A DNA stretch of 64,000 nt from assembly GCA_963851025.1 (NCBI GenBank), contig CAWKOA010000017.1, positions 39,335-103,334 of the forward strand, written 5' to 3'. This document shows, in pieces, positions 1 through 7,998 of the stretch. The notes beneath the pieces were generated by a model that saw nothing but the letters and a program-made list of their open reading frames with translations, had not been told where the DNA came from and did no database searches. This stretch comes from RYN-230 sp963851025 (GTDB lineage Bacteria > Actinomycetota > Actinomycetes > Streptosporangiales > Streptosporangiaceae). The translations under genes were made by a program, and so were the position numbers. How positions within the stretch are numbered: the first letter of the stretch is position 1; each line of letters opens with the position of its first letter.

Positions 1-761
1 TGGGCCGTGGACACCAGCAGGCCGGTGAGCCGCTGGCCACCCACGGCCACCGCGCCCGCGCCGCCGCTGAGGTTCCCGATGTTCAGGGTGAAGGTCCTGG
101 CCAGCCCGGCGCTGCCGACCGCGGTGACCCCGGCGCCCCGGGCCAGGTAGCGGGAGTTCCCCACCGCGGCCGGCCGGAACGACCGGGCGCTCATGATCTG
201 CAGCAGGCCCAGGCCGTGGGCGGGGTCCGTGCCGACCACACGGGCCGGGAAGGACCGGCCGGACAGCACCAGGCGCACCGTCACCCGGTGCGCGCCCTGG
301 AGCATCTGGGCGCTGGTGAGCACGAGCCCGGAGGGGGTAAGCACGATCCCCGCGCCGGCCGGCCGGCCGGGTACCGGCAGGACGTGCACCAGGCCGGGCG
401 CGGCCGAGTGCAGGATGTTCGCCTGGTTGTCCGCGCCGGTCCCGTTGTCGTCCTCGACGAAGACCTTGTTGGCGCGGGGCGGGGCCGGGATGACCGAGGA
501 CGGGCGCGCCGGGCCGGACAGGGCGCCCGCCACGGCGAACGCGGCCACGGCGACCGCCGCGGCGCTGACGGCGGCGCCGGCCCCCAGGCCCAGCCGGCGG
601 TGACGGCGCCCCGCGGCGCGCGGCGCGCCGTCCCCGGCCACGGCATCCCCCGCCGCGGCGTCTCCCGCCGTGCCGTCCTGGACCGTGCTGTCGTCCCCCG
701 CCGGGCCGTTCCCGGTCGCGCCGTCCCCGGCGGCCGCGCCGGCCGCGGTCTCGTCCCGCAT
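1..761 (-). CDS. Membrane-anchored trypsin-like (S1C/HtrA-like) protein, 3' end outside window, probably catalytically dead
   Basis: Reading starts at an ATG at 761 with GAGGAGG about 8 nt upstream and stays open to the window edge (253 residues visible). The first ~55 residues are acidic and Gly/Ala-rich, followed by RHRR and one hydrophobic segment (about residues 57-80), giving an N-in, single-pass, extracytoplasmic topology. The rest fits the beta-barrel of S1C peptidases: GAGIVLTPSGLVLTSAQ matches the block that normally carries the catalytic His, and VVGTDPAHGLGLLQI matches the block that normally carries the catalytic Asp. Here those positions are Gln152 and Gly183, so two triad residues are missing. 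The Ser block lies outside the window. Family assignment is by motif; I infer a pseudoprotease with a binding or scaffold role. Confidence 0.72.
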   Translation of the reverse strand, partial: MRDETAAGAAAGDGATGNGPAGDDSTVQDGTAGDAAAGDAVAGDGAPRAAGRRHRRLGLGAGAAVSAAAVAVAAFAVAGALSGPARPSSVIPAPPRANKVFVEDDNGTGADNQANILHSAAPGLVHVLPVPGRPAGAGIVLTPSGLVLTSAQMLQGAHRVTVRLVLSGRSFPARVVGTDPAHGLGLLQIMSARSFRPAAVGNSRYLARGAGVTAVGSAGLARTFTLNIGNLSGGAGAVAVGGQRLTGLLVSTA

Positions 762-778
762 GGCTGTACCTCCTCGCG

Positions 779-822
779 AAAAAAGGTGCGGTGGCCTCCA
801 GGCTTCTGGAGGCCACCGCACC
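779..822 (-). terminator. Rho-independent terminator of the Ala/Thr-rich secreted protein gene
   Basis: A perfect 17-bp stem (785-801 with 806-822) closes a 4-nt GCTT loop and is followed on the minus strand by six T residues (complement of 779-784). It lies just after the stop of the gene ending at 855. It also sits about 10 nt before the ribosome binding site of the gene starting at 761, so it separates the two genes while occupying the second gene's leader. Confidence 0.9.
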
Positions 823-854
823 CGGGGATCTACCCGACTTTCAGGGTGGGACAG

Positions 855-2582
855 TTACATCCCGGACGGGTTCATCAGGTGGTGGCGGCGGTTGACGCCG
901 ATCCGCGTCCGGGGCGGGGGCATGGTGGTGCCCGTCGCACCGGTCCCGGCCGCCGTGGTCGCGGCCGTCGCCGTCTGCTGGGTGACGTTGAACGTCGCGG
1001 CGGTGGCCACGCCGTTCCCGTCGAGGGTGACCGTCACCGGGTTCGTCAGCCCGAAGTTCTGGCAGTTGAGGTTGGTGAAGGACATGTTGAGGCGGTTGGC
1101 CAGGAAGGTGAGCAGGTTGTTGCCCACCGCCGGGACCGGCGAGGCGCCGGTGGCCAGCAGCGTCTGGTTGGCGTTCAGGAAGGACGTCTGCACGTTGACC
1201 ATGTTCTGGCAGTAGTTCGCCGGGCTGTCGGCCGCGTCGTTGGCCGCGGAGACCGGCGCCTGGCCCACGTTGGAGCGGTACAGGTTGGTCTTGGTCACGC
1301 TGAACGCGTTGTTGACCAGGACCATCTCGTCGTTCTCCGGGACCATGGCGACGGGCGCGGTCTGGTTCTTGGCCGCGGACAGCTCGTTGAGCGCCTGCGA
1401 GGTGCTGGCCGTCCCGCCCTGCGACAGGTCAGGTGCCGTGAAGGAGGTGCAGCCGAGCGTCGGGTCCAGGAAATCGGAGATCAGCGCGTTGTCACTCCCG
1501 TTGACGGCCTTGGTCGCCCCGGCCAGGTTGGCCGCGTTGGCCGCGTTGAACTGTGCGGTCGTCCCAGCGGCGGTCACCAGGTAGATCGAGGTGACGTTGT
1601 CACTCTGGTCCTGGTCGATCATGTTGAAGTTGCGGACCGTCGGGCAGGCCACCCCGGCGGCCTTGGTGGCGGTGCCGGTCGCGGGCACGACCAGCAGGCC
1701 GGCCGCCTCGGCCCGGAACGCGGCCCGGAAGAACCCGGTCCCGTTGCAGAACGACACCTGGCCGAAGTCAGACCCGTTGAGGCCATTGACGCAGCGGCCC
1801 TGGGCCATCGCGGTGGGGGTCGCGCCGACCTGGGTCAGGTCGGTGCCGTTGAAGCCGACGTCGATCGTGACCACGGCACGGGCCGGCAGCGTGGGCACCA
1901 CGGGTGCCACGGCCGGGGTCGTGCCCTGGGTGATCACCAGCGGCTCGTAGACCGACAGCGCGCCCGTGGCCGGGTTGAGGATGGTCGCCTGGACGAACGC
2001 GCCGAGGTTGGCCGAGTTGGCCATGGTGCAGCCGGACTGCGCGGGCGTCATGCCAGCCGGGCCTTCCAGCTGCCACGGCGTGGCGAGTCCCTGCGCACTG
2101 AGCGGGTTGGCCGGCACGATGATGCGGCAGTTCACGTTGGCCACGGCGGCAGCCGCGGTCGCGGTGGCCGTCGGCGTGGCCGTCGCCGCCGCAGTCGCGG
2201 TGGCCGTCGGGCAGATCGTCGGCGTGGCCGCCGCGGTCGCCGCTGTGGTTGCTGCAGCAGTGGTCGCCGCCGTGGCCGGCGCGGTCGCGACCGGCGTGGC
2301 CGCGGTCCCGCTCGGGGTGGGCGCCACGGTCGCGGCGGTGCTGGCGGGCGTGGCGGCGGCTGCGGCGGTCCCTGCCGCTGTGCTGGCCGCCGACGGCGTG
2401 GCGCAGGCTCCGGCCACGCTGGCAGCGTTACTAGCGCCGAACACGCTGCCCACGTTCGGAATCAGCAACGCCCCGCCGACCCCGCCCACCACGGCCACGG
2501 CCCCGACTATCGCAAGGAGCCGGGTTCGTGACCGCGGCTCGAACTTGCGATCATGGTTAAAGACTCTACTTCGATACGACAC
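855..2582 (-). CDS. Secreted Ala/Thr-rich protein of unknown function
   Basis: 575 residues from a GTG at 2582 with AGGGA about 8 nt upstream. The N-terminus has a basic stretch (FEPRSRTR) and a hydrophobic segment near residues 22-45, typical of a signal peptide or anchor. Residues ~60-145 are almost pure Ala/Thr/Pro with repeats such as TATATAAATATPT, likely a flexible or glycosylated stalk. The remaining ~430 residues are Asn/Thr/Ala-rich with spaced cysteines (for example NVNCR, GRCVNG, LGCTSF, NYCQN, LNCQN), consistent with an extracellular, disulfide-stabilised domain. The tail is basic (PPPRTRIGVNRRHH). I do not recognise the family. It ends in its own strong terminator, so it is probably monocistronic. 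Confidence 0.7.
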   Translation of the reverse strand: MSYRSRVFNHDRKFEPRSRTRLLAIVGAVAVVGGVGGALLIPNVGSVFGASNAASVAGACATPSAASTAAGTAAAAATPASTAATVAPTPSGTAATPVATAPATAATTAAATTAATAAATPTICPTATATAAATATPTATATAAAAVANVNCRIIVPANPLSAQGLATPWQLEGPAGMTPAQSGCTMANSANLGAFVQATILNPATGALSVYEPLVITQGTTPAVAPVVPTLPARAVVTIDVGFNGTDLTQVGATPTAMAQGRCVNGLNGSDFGQVSFCNGTGFFRAAFRAEAAGLLVVPATGTATKAAGVACPTVRNFNMIDQDQSDNVTSIYLVTAAGTTAQFNAANAANLAGATKAVNGSDNALISDFLDPTLGCTSFTAPDLSQGGTASTSQALNELSAAKNQTAPVAMVPENDEMVLVNNAFSVTKTNLYRSNVGQAPVSAANDAADSPANYCQNMVNVQTSFLNANQTLLATGASPVPAVGNNLLTFLANRLNMSFTNLNCQNFGLTNPVTVTLDGNGVATAATFNVTQQTATAATTAAGTGATGTTMPPPRTRIGVNRRHHLMNPSGM

Positions 2583-3047
2583 GACACCGTTCCCTTTTTA
2601 TCGGGTAATCGCTCCCGGGCGCTCACAGTAGTACTGCCCTTGTGTCATGTGACAGAGAATCAAGATTTTTCTTGTTTTGCCCGGCCCACGGTCACTGCTA
2701 GCCCAGAACCCGGCGACGTTTTCGCAGCTCAGAGCCATGTTGATCAAGGTCTCGAGGCGAGCCGTCAAGGCATTAATTAGTGACCGTAATAACTTCGTAA
2801 GGAATGGCGCGCGAGGGGGCCTCAGCGGCGGGTGACCGCAGATAACGCTGGTGTGAAGAATAGCGCAATACGCAACGCCAGGAAGGCCGCCCCCGGGCGC
2901 TGTGCGCCCCGGGAGCCGCCGGCGCCTTCGTCATCTGCTCATCGGTGTACACGAGCCGCGGCCCGCACCGGTTCACCGCCGGGGCGGCGGGAGCAGGGCG
3001 GATGGTCCTCGTTGCGGAGAATTTAAGGGGTTACGGCGGGAGCGGCG
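2583..3047. other. Intergenic region, no convincing gene
   Basis: 465 bases separate two leftward units. The part near 2590-2800 is AT-richer than the surroundings and probably holds the promoter of the secreted-protein gene. A GC-rich imperfect hairpin near 2892-2914 (CCCGGGCGC / GCGCCCCGGG) has no T-run but could help end the transporter operon that stops at 3048. Short open frames here show no codon bias or family motif. Confidence 0.5.
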
Positions 3048-3887
3048 TTACTTGACCGACCCTGCGGTCATGCCGGCCACCAGGAAGCGCTGCAGCAGCA
3101 GGAAGCCGACCACGATGGGCACGCTGACGGTGAGCGAGGCGGCCATGATCTGGTTCCAGTAGACCTGGTTCTGGGTCGCGTAGCCCTGCAGCCCGACGGC
3201 CAGGGTCCGGGTCGAGTCGTTGGTCAGCACGGAGGCGAACAGCATCTCGCTCCACGCGGTCATGAACGCGTAGATGCCCACCGCGACGACGCCGGGGATC
3301 GCGGCCGGGATGACCACCCGGATGAACGCCCCGAGCGGCCCGGTGCCGTCCACGGTGGCCGCCTCGTCCAGCTCGCGCGGGATCGTGTCCAGGTACGCGG
3401 CCAGCATCCAGATCGCGAACGGCAGCGTGAACGTCATGTACGTGATGATCAGGCCGGTCCGGCTGCCGTACAGGTTGATGCCGGTGCTGTCGCTCAGGTT
3501 CACGAAGATCACGAACAGCGGGAGCAGGAACAGGATGCCCGGGAACATCTGGGTGGACAGGATCGTGATCGAGAACAGCTGCCGGCCGCGGAAGCGGTAC
3601 CGGCTGAGCGCGTACGCCGCGAGCAGCGCCACGATCACCGACGCGACCGAGGCCACCGAGCACACGATCAGGCTGTTCTCCAGGTAGGTCAGCAGCGGGA
3701 TCGTCTGCCACATGTCCACGAACGGCGACAGGGTCAGGTGGCTGGGAATCCAGCGGAACGCCCCCTCCACGTCCGGCAGCGGCTTCAGCGACGCGGTGAG
3801 CATCACGTAGACGGGCGCGATGGCGAACAGGCCGAGCAGGGTCAGCACCACCACCCGCGCCCAGCGGAACCAGGCCGGCTCATGCAC
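3048..3887 (-). CDS. Carbohydrate ABC transporter permease, MalG/CUT1 type
   Basis: 279 residues with six predicted membrane helices. The EAA loop that docks on the ATPase is clear: RELDEAATVDGTGPLGAF followed by VVIPAAIPG. It overlaps the preceding permease by 8 nt, showing translational coupling. It forms the inner-membrane channel together with the upstream MalF-like subunit and receives sugar from the lipoprotein at 4855-6168. No ATPase gene is next to it, so a shared MsiK-type ATPase elsewhere probably energises it, as is known for many actinomycete CUT1 systems. Confidence 0.93.
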   Translation of the reverse strand: MHEPAWFRWARVVVLTLLGLFAIAPVYVMLTASLKPLPDVEGAFRWIPSHLTLSPFVDMWQTIPLLTYLENSLIVCSVASVASVIVALLAAYALSRYRFRGRQLFSITILSTQMFPGILFLLPLFVIFVNLSDSTGINLYGSRTGLIITYMTFTLPFAIWMLAAYLDTIPRELDEAATVDGTGPLGAFIRVVIPAAIPGVVAVGIYAFMTAWSEMLFASVLTNDSTRTLAVGLQGYATQNQVYWNQIMAASLTVSVPIVVGFLLLQRFLVAGMTAGSVK

Positions 3888-4848
3888 GGCGTTCCCCCCG
3901 TCTCCCCAGGGCCAGATAGACGACGGTCACGACCAGCAGGAACAGCAGCAGCAGCACGGACATGGCCGACCCGGTGCCGAAGTTCCAGCTGACGAACGAG
4001 TTCTCGTAGATGTGGATGGAGATGATGTCGGCCTGGGACGGCGGCGCCGAGCCGAACAGCGTGAACGGCACCGAGAAGTCGTTGAACGTCCACAGGAACA
4101 GGACCAGCAGCAGCACCCGGTTGACCGGGCGGAGCAGCGGCAGGGTGACGTGCCGCACCTGGCCGAGGAGGCCCGACCCGTCCAGCGAGGCCGCCTCGTA
4201 CAGGTCGGCCGGGATGCTCTGCAGGCCGGCCGTGAGGATCAGGAACGCGAACGGCCAGGTGCGCCAGATCTGCACGACCACCAGCGACCAGAAGCTGTCC
4301 TGCCCGATCAGCCAGAACGGCCGCCCGTGCACCAGGTGCAGGGACAGCAGCAGCTGGTTCACCATGCCGGTGTCCCGCTGGAGCATGAAGTTCCAGGTGA
4401 TGACCGAGGCGAAGACCGGCAGCGCGTACGGGATGAGGAACAGCGTGCGGACCGCGCCGCGGCCGCGGAAGGCCCGCTGGGTGAAGACCGCGCCCGCCAT
4501 GCCGAACAGCCAGGCCACGGTGAGCACGATGGCCGTGTAGAGGATCGTCACCGTGAACGAGTGCAGCAGCGCCTGGCCGGTCGCGGCGGAGAAGTTGACC
4601 GCGACCGCGTAGTTGCTGAAGCCCGCGAAGGGCGCAGCCCGCCAGTTGTGCAGGAAGAACAGGGTCAGCTGCAGGAAGCTGATGGCCACCCCGGCCAGCA
4701 TCGGCACGATGTGGATGAGCAGTTCCAGGAGTATCGCGGGGATCAGCAGGATGTACGGCAGCGATCCGCGCCGCCACCACCGCCGGGCAGGCGGTGGTGG
4801 CGGCGCGGATGCGGTGACACCCTTCTCGGCCCGGATGGTGTCAACCAC
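3880..4848 (-). CDS. Carbohydrate ABC transporter permease, MalF/CUT1 type
   Basis: 322 residues from a GTG at 4848; AGGAGG lies about 10 nt upstream inside the end of the binding-protein gene. The N-terminus is Pro/Ala-rich, then six or so membrane helices. The EAA motif is visible as ADLYEAASLDGSGLLGQ followed by VTLPLLRP. It starts 6 nt after the binding-protein stop and overlaps the MalG-like gene by 8 nt, so the three genes form one operon. The closeness of a GH1 glucosidase and shared operators suggest beta-glucosides or cellodextrins as substrate; this is inference. Confidence 0.93.
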   Translation of the reverse strand: MVDTIRAEKGVTASAPPPPPARRWWRRGSLPYILLIPAILLELLIHIVPMLAGVAISFLQLTLFFLHNWRAAPFAGFSNYAVAVNFSAATGQALLHSFTVTILYTAIVLTVAWLFGMAGAVFTQRAFRGRGAVRTLFLIPYALPVFASVITWNFMLQRDTGMVNQLLLSLHLVHGRPFWLIGQDSFWSLVVVQIWRTWPFAFLILTAGLQSIPADLYEAASLDGSGLLGQVRHVTLPLLRPVNRVLLLVLFLWTFNDFSVPFTLFGSAPPSQADIISIHIYENSFVSWNFGTGSAMSVLLLLFLLVVTVVYLALGRRGERRA

Positions 4849-4854
4849 CAGGGG

Positions 4855-6168
4855 TCAGCCTCCTAGCTGCTGCTGTGCCTGGCTGAGCGCCGAGCCGATC
4901 ATGGCGGCCGTGACCGTCTTCCCGGTGGCCGCGCTGGCGTACAGGTGGATGATCGCGGTGCCGACCGCGGTCTCGAACTGGCTCTCCGCGGCCACCGCGG
5001 GCATGGGCGCGGCGGAGGTGCTGAGGATGCTGCGGAAGACATGCACGTCCGGGGTGTTGAACGCCGGGTCGCTGTAGGCGGCCTGGACGGAGGGCAGCGA
5101 GCCGTAGGTGTGGTTCAGGCTCTCCTGCTCCGGCGTGCTGGTCATGAACTTCACGAACTTCTCGGCGGCGGACAGGTTCTTGCTGTCCTTGAAGATACCG
5201 ATGTTGATACCCGCCACCATGCTGGTGATGGGCTTGCCGCCGGCCGGCATCGGGGAGGGCAGCGGCAGCGGCGCCACCCCGATGTCAGAGGCCTTCATGC
5301 CCAGCTTGGCCAGCGACCCCGAGGCCGTCTGCCAGAAGACCATGGCCGCCTTCCCGGTGGCGTAGTCGGTGAGCGCCTCCGTGCCCTTCGAGTACTGCGC
5401 ATCGCTCGGGTTCACGATCTTGTCGGCCTGCATGAAGTCGATCATCTGCTTGACCGCGGCCACGTTCTGCGGGGTGTCGAACGTGGGCTTGCCCGCGGAG
5501 TCGAAGAACGACCCGCCCTGCTGCTGGCTCAGCTCGAACGCCAGGTGGACGTTCTCCGGGATCTGGCCCGCCTCGAGGGTCAGCCCGTAGTGCCCGGCCT
5601 TGGTCAGCTTCTTGGCGTCCGCCACGAACTCCGTCCAGGTCGCGGGCGGCGCACTGATACCCGCCGCCGCGAACTCGGCCTTGTTGTAGTACAGGCCATA
5701 AGCCGTGCTGTAGAGCGGCACGGCCACCGGCGGCTGGCCGGGCGCGCCGGTCGCCGAGAGGCTGCCGGGCAGGAACCGGCTGGAGCCGCCCATCTCGTTC
5801 ATGACCGACGAGGTGAAGGGCAGGAAGGCGCCGGTGGCCTGGAGCGACGCGGACCAGGTGTTGCCGATGTTGAGGACGTCCGGGCCCTTGCCCGACACGG
5901 TCGCCGCGGTGATCTGGGTGAGCAGGGTCGTCCAGGGGATGACCTGGACCTTGACCTTGATGCCGGTCTGCTTGGTGAACTTGGCGATCTGCGGGGCCAG
6001 GACCTGCTGGTCGTCCTGCAGGCTGGTGCCCTGGTTGCTGGCCCAGTAGGTGAGCGTCGGATGGGCGGAGGAACCGGAGTTCGAACCGCTGCTGCCGCAG
6101 GCAGCGAGGGACAGGGCCGCCGTGGTGGCGGCCGCGAAGGCCAGGGTCGACAGCTTTGTCGGTCTCAT
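4855..6168 (-). CDS. Extracellular sugar-binding lipoprotein of an ABC transporter
   Basis: 437 residues from the ATG at 6168, chosen because it gives a clean lipoprotein signal (MRPTKL, hydrophobic stretch, lipobox LAAC with Cys24) and has GGAAGGA 6-7 nt upstream. The frame stays open to 6351, but that extension would precede the signal peptide and cover the promoter. After a Gly/Ser linker the protein follows the family 1 solute-binding fold, including WTTLLTQITAA, GPDVLNIGNTW, YYNKAEFAAAG and GKAAMVFWQ. It is the first gene of the transporter operon, under the operator-promoter at 6301-6351. Confidence 0.93.
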   Translation of the reverse strand: MRPTKLSTLAFAAATTAALSLAACGSSGSNSGSSAHPTLTYWASNQGTSLQDDQQVLAPQIAKFTKQTGIKVKVQVIPWTTLLTQITAATVSGKGPDVLNIGNTWSASLQATGAFLPFTSSVMNEMGGSSRFLPGSLSATGAPGQPPVAVPLYSTAYGLYYNKAEFAAAGISAPPATWTEFVADAKKLTKAGHYGLTLEAGQIPENVHLAFELSQQQGGSFFDSAGKPTFDTPQNVAAVKQMIDFMQADKIVNPSDAQYSKGTEALTDYATGKAAMVFWQTASGSLAKLGMKASDIGVAPLPLPSPMPAGGKPITSMVAGINIGIFKDSKNLSAAEKFVKFMTSTPEQESLNHTYGSLPSVQAAYSDPAFNTPDVHVFRSILSTSAAPMPAVAAESQFETAVGTAIIHLYASAATGKTVTAAMIGSALSQAQQQLGG

Positions 6169-6300
6169 GTGGTGTCCTTCCAGGGGAGTCGGCGCGAGCA
6201 CACCACGGGTCTCGCGCCGGGCCTTGCCGGAATCTAGCGTTGATCGTTCGGGGACGTACCGGGGACATACGGGGCGGAGCAAGGGGCCTGCGAGGGATCT

Positions 6301-6351
6301 TTTACGGCTTCCTATAAGCCGTAAATTATGGAGCCAGGCCGGCACTGTCAA
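6301..6351 (-). promoter_or_regulatory. Promoter of the sugar transporter operon with a perfect operator over the -10
   Basis: On the minus strand a TTGACA (6346-6351) and TAATTT (6323-6328) are spaced by exactly 17 nt. The perfect inverted repeat TTTACGGCTT-5 nt-AAGCCGTAAA (6301-6325) covers the -10 end and the expected start site. Such placement fits a repressor. Related half-sites precede the neighbouring ROK gene and the GH1 gene, so the ROK protein is the likely binder. Confidence 0.85.
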
Positions 6352-6430
6352 TGTCGCGGCAGTCTCCGTTCCCGTTTTGTTACAGAGCCCGTCCGAAACC
6401 CGGCCGCGACGCGCCGCTGGTCATGCGTCC

Positions 6431-6457
6431 GCGCCGGCTTATTGCGGGCCGTAAAAT
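6431..6457 (+). promoter_or_regulatory. Second copy of the sugar operator, upstream of the ROK regulator
   Basis: GCGCCGGCTT-ATTGC-GGGCCGTAAA (6431-6455) keeps the 10-5-10 layout of the perfect site at 6301-6325; the inner left half (CGGCTT) and outer right half (GCCGTAAA) are identical. A TAAAAT hexamer (6452-6457) overlaps the right half and may be the -10 of the ROK gene, which suggests autoregulation. I saw no good -35. Confidence 0.65.
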
Positions 6458-6509
6458 AGCGGGGTCAGCAGCCGCATCGTCGCGGCCCCTCCCTCGGTGA
6501 GGCAGGTCG

Positions 6510-7766
6510 ATGGCCAGGCCAAGCACAACCACCGTGCGGGATCTCCGCAAGAGCAACCGGTCCCGCGCGCTGTGGCAGGTATTCCTGAACGGTCCGCTGA
6601 CCCGGCAGGAGGTCGGCACCGTCGCCGGGCTCAGCCCGGCCACCGTGAGCAACCTCGTCGCGGCCCTGGTCGCCGAGGGCGTCGTGGTCGAGGTCGGCCT
6701 GGAGGACTCCAACGGCGGCCGCCCGCGCGGCCTGCTCCAGGTCAACCCGGGCTACGGCTACGTGATCGGGGTGGACGTCGGCGAGACCGCGTTCCTGGTC
6801 GAGCTGTTCGACTTCGGGCTGAACCTGCGGGCCCGGCACGCGTCGGTCACCGACATGTCGGTGCTGGATCCCGAGGACGCGGTCAGCCACATCGTCGAGG
6901 GCATCGAGTCGGTCATCGCCGAGGCGGCCGTGGAGCCCGGCAGCATCCTCGGCGTCGGCGTGGCCGTGCCGGGCCTGGTCGAGCACCGCGGCGACGCGGT
7001 CGTGCACGGCCAGAGCGTGGGCTGGCACGCCGTCCCGCTGGAGGCCATGCTGCGTGACCGGACCGGCCTGCCGATCCTGGTCGACAACGGGGCCAAGACC
7101 CTGGGCCAGGCCGAGCGCTGGTTCGGCGCGGCCCGCGGCACCGACAACGCGGTCATCGTGCTGCTCGGCATCGGCGTGGGCACCTGCATCATCAGCAACG
7201 GCGAGGTGTACCGGGGGGCGACGAGCAGCGCCGGCGAGTGGGGTCACACCACGGTGTGCGTGGGCGGGCGGACCTGCCGCTGCGGCGCGGACGGCTGCCT
7301 GGAGGCCTACGTGGGCGCGGGCGCGATCGCGGCCCGCTACGAGCAGCTCAAGCGGCGCCGGGTGACGATCAGCCCCGGCGAGCTGGAAGGCCGGGTCGCC
7401 GCCATCATCGGCGCGCGGGACAGCGACCGGGCCGCGGCCCAGGTCCTCGACGAGACCGTCACCTACCTCGGCGCCGGCATCGCGGACCTGGTCAACCTGT
7501 TCAACCCGGAGCGCGTGGTGGTGGGCGGCTGGCTCGGCCGGGCGCTGAGCGATGAGCTGCTGCCGCGGATCCGCGAGGCGGCGGGCCGCCGGGCGCTGCA
7601 CCTGCCGTTCAGCCGGGTCGAGATCGTCACCGCGGACCTGGGCCAGGACGCGGTCGCCCTGGGCGGCGCGACGCTGCCGATCGCGCGCCTGCTCACGGCG
7701 GGCGCGGTGCTGCCCAGGCACCCGGAGAAATCCCGCCGGATCCGGGCCGTGGTCTCCCCCGGCTGA
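6510..7766 (+). CDS. ROK-family transcriptional repressor of the sugar uptake genes
   Basis: 418 residues. An N-terminal winged helix-turn-helix (about residues 10-75; GPLTRQEVGTVAGLSPATVS) precedes a ROK sugar-kinase-like domain with VIGVDVGET, VGVAVPGLV, LVDNGAKTLGQ and GIGVGTCII. The ROK signature AGEWGHTTV and the zinc cluster CRCGADGCLE are intact. Members of this family bind a sugar or sugar phosphate and release an inverted-repeat operator. Position between the divergent transporter operon and the GH1 gene, with matching operators in front of all three units, supports a local repressor role. The ATG at 6510 has only a weak purine stretch upstream. Confidence 0.93.
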   Translation: MARPSTTTVRDLRKSNRSRALWQVFLNGPLTRQEVGTVAGLSPATVSNLVAALVAEGVVVEVGLEDSNGGRPRGLLQVNPGYGYVIGVDVGETAFLVELFDFGLNLRARHASVTDMSVLDPEDAVSHIVEGIESVIAEAAVEPGSILGVGVAVPGLVEHRGDAVVHGQSVGWHAVPLEAMLRDRTGLPILVDNGAKTLGQAERWFGAARGTDNAVIVLLGIGVGTCIISNGEVYRGATSSAGEWGHTTVCVGGRTCRCGADGCLEAYVGAGAIAARYEQLKRRRVTISPGELEGRVAAIIGARDSDRAAAQVLDETVTYLGAGIADLVNLFNPERVVVGGWLGRALSDELLPRIREAAGRRALHLPFSRVEIVTADLGQDAVALGGATLPIARLLTAGAVLPRHPEKSRRIRAVVSPG

Positions 7767-7889
7767 CGCCCCGGCGGCCCGGCAGGCGCCCGGGGCGGCC
7801 CGGCTGGCGCCCAGGGCGGCCCGGCAGGCCGCCAGCCGGGCGGCCCCGGGTCACGTAACAGCAGCCTCTCAGGCACCGCCCGGGCTCCC

Positions 7890-7928
7890 TTGACCCGACT
7901 TTACTCAAGGCTTAGCATAAGGTCTAAA
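7890..7928 (+). promoter_or_regulatory. Promoter and degenerate ROK operator before the GH1 beta-glucosidase
   Basis: TTGACC (7890-7895) and TAGCAT (7913-7918) are 17 nt apart. The segment CTCAAGGCTT-AGCAT-AAGGTCTAAA (7904-7928) keeps the 10-5-10 arrangement and matches the perfect site at 7 of 10 positions in each half. It overlaps the -10, as at the transporter promoter. Confidence 0.7.
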
Positions 7929-7998
7929 CTATAAACATCCGGTGCCGACGGCGCCGCACATGGCCATCCCTTGATGTGCAGTGAAGGAGCAGTCGGCA

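Noticed and set aside
216..2531. Long open frame on the plus strand opposite the secreted-protein gene
   Set aside because: Its Arg/Gly-rich product has no motif and mirrors the minus-strand gene's codon bias; high-GC genomes give such antisense frames routinely.
2892..2914. Terminator of the sugar transporter operon
   Set aside because: The hairpin has a bulge, no T-run and lies over 130 nt from the stop, so the call is too weak to list on its own.
6169..6351. N-terminal extension of the sugar-binding lipoprotein
   Set aside because: It would put 61 residues before a clean lipoprotein signal and would overlap the promoter and operator.
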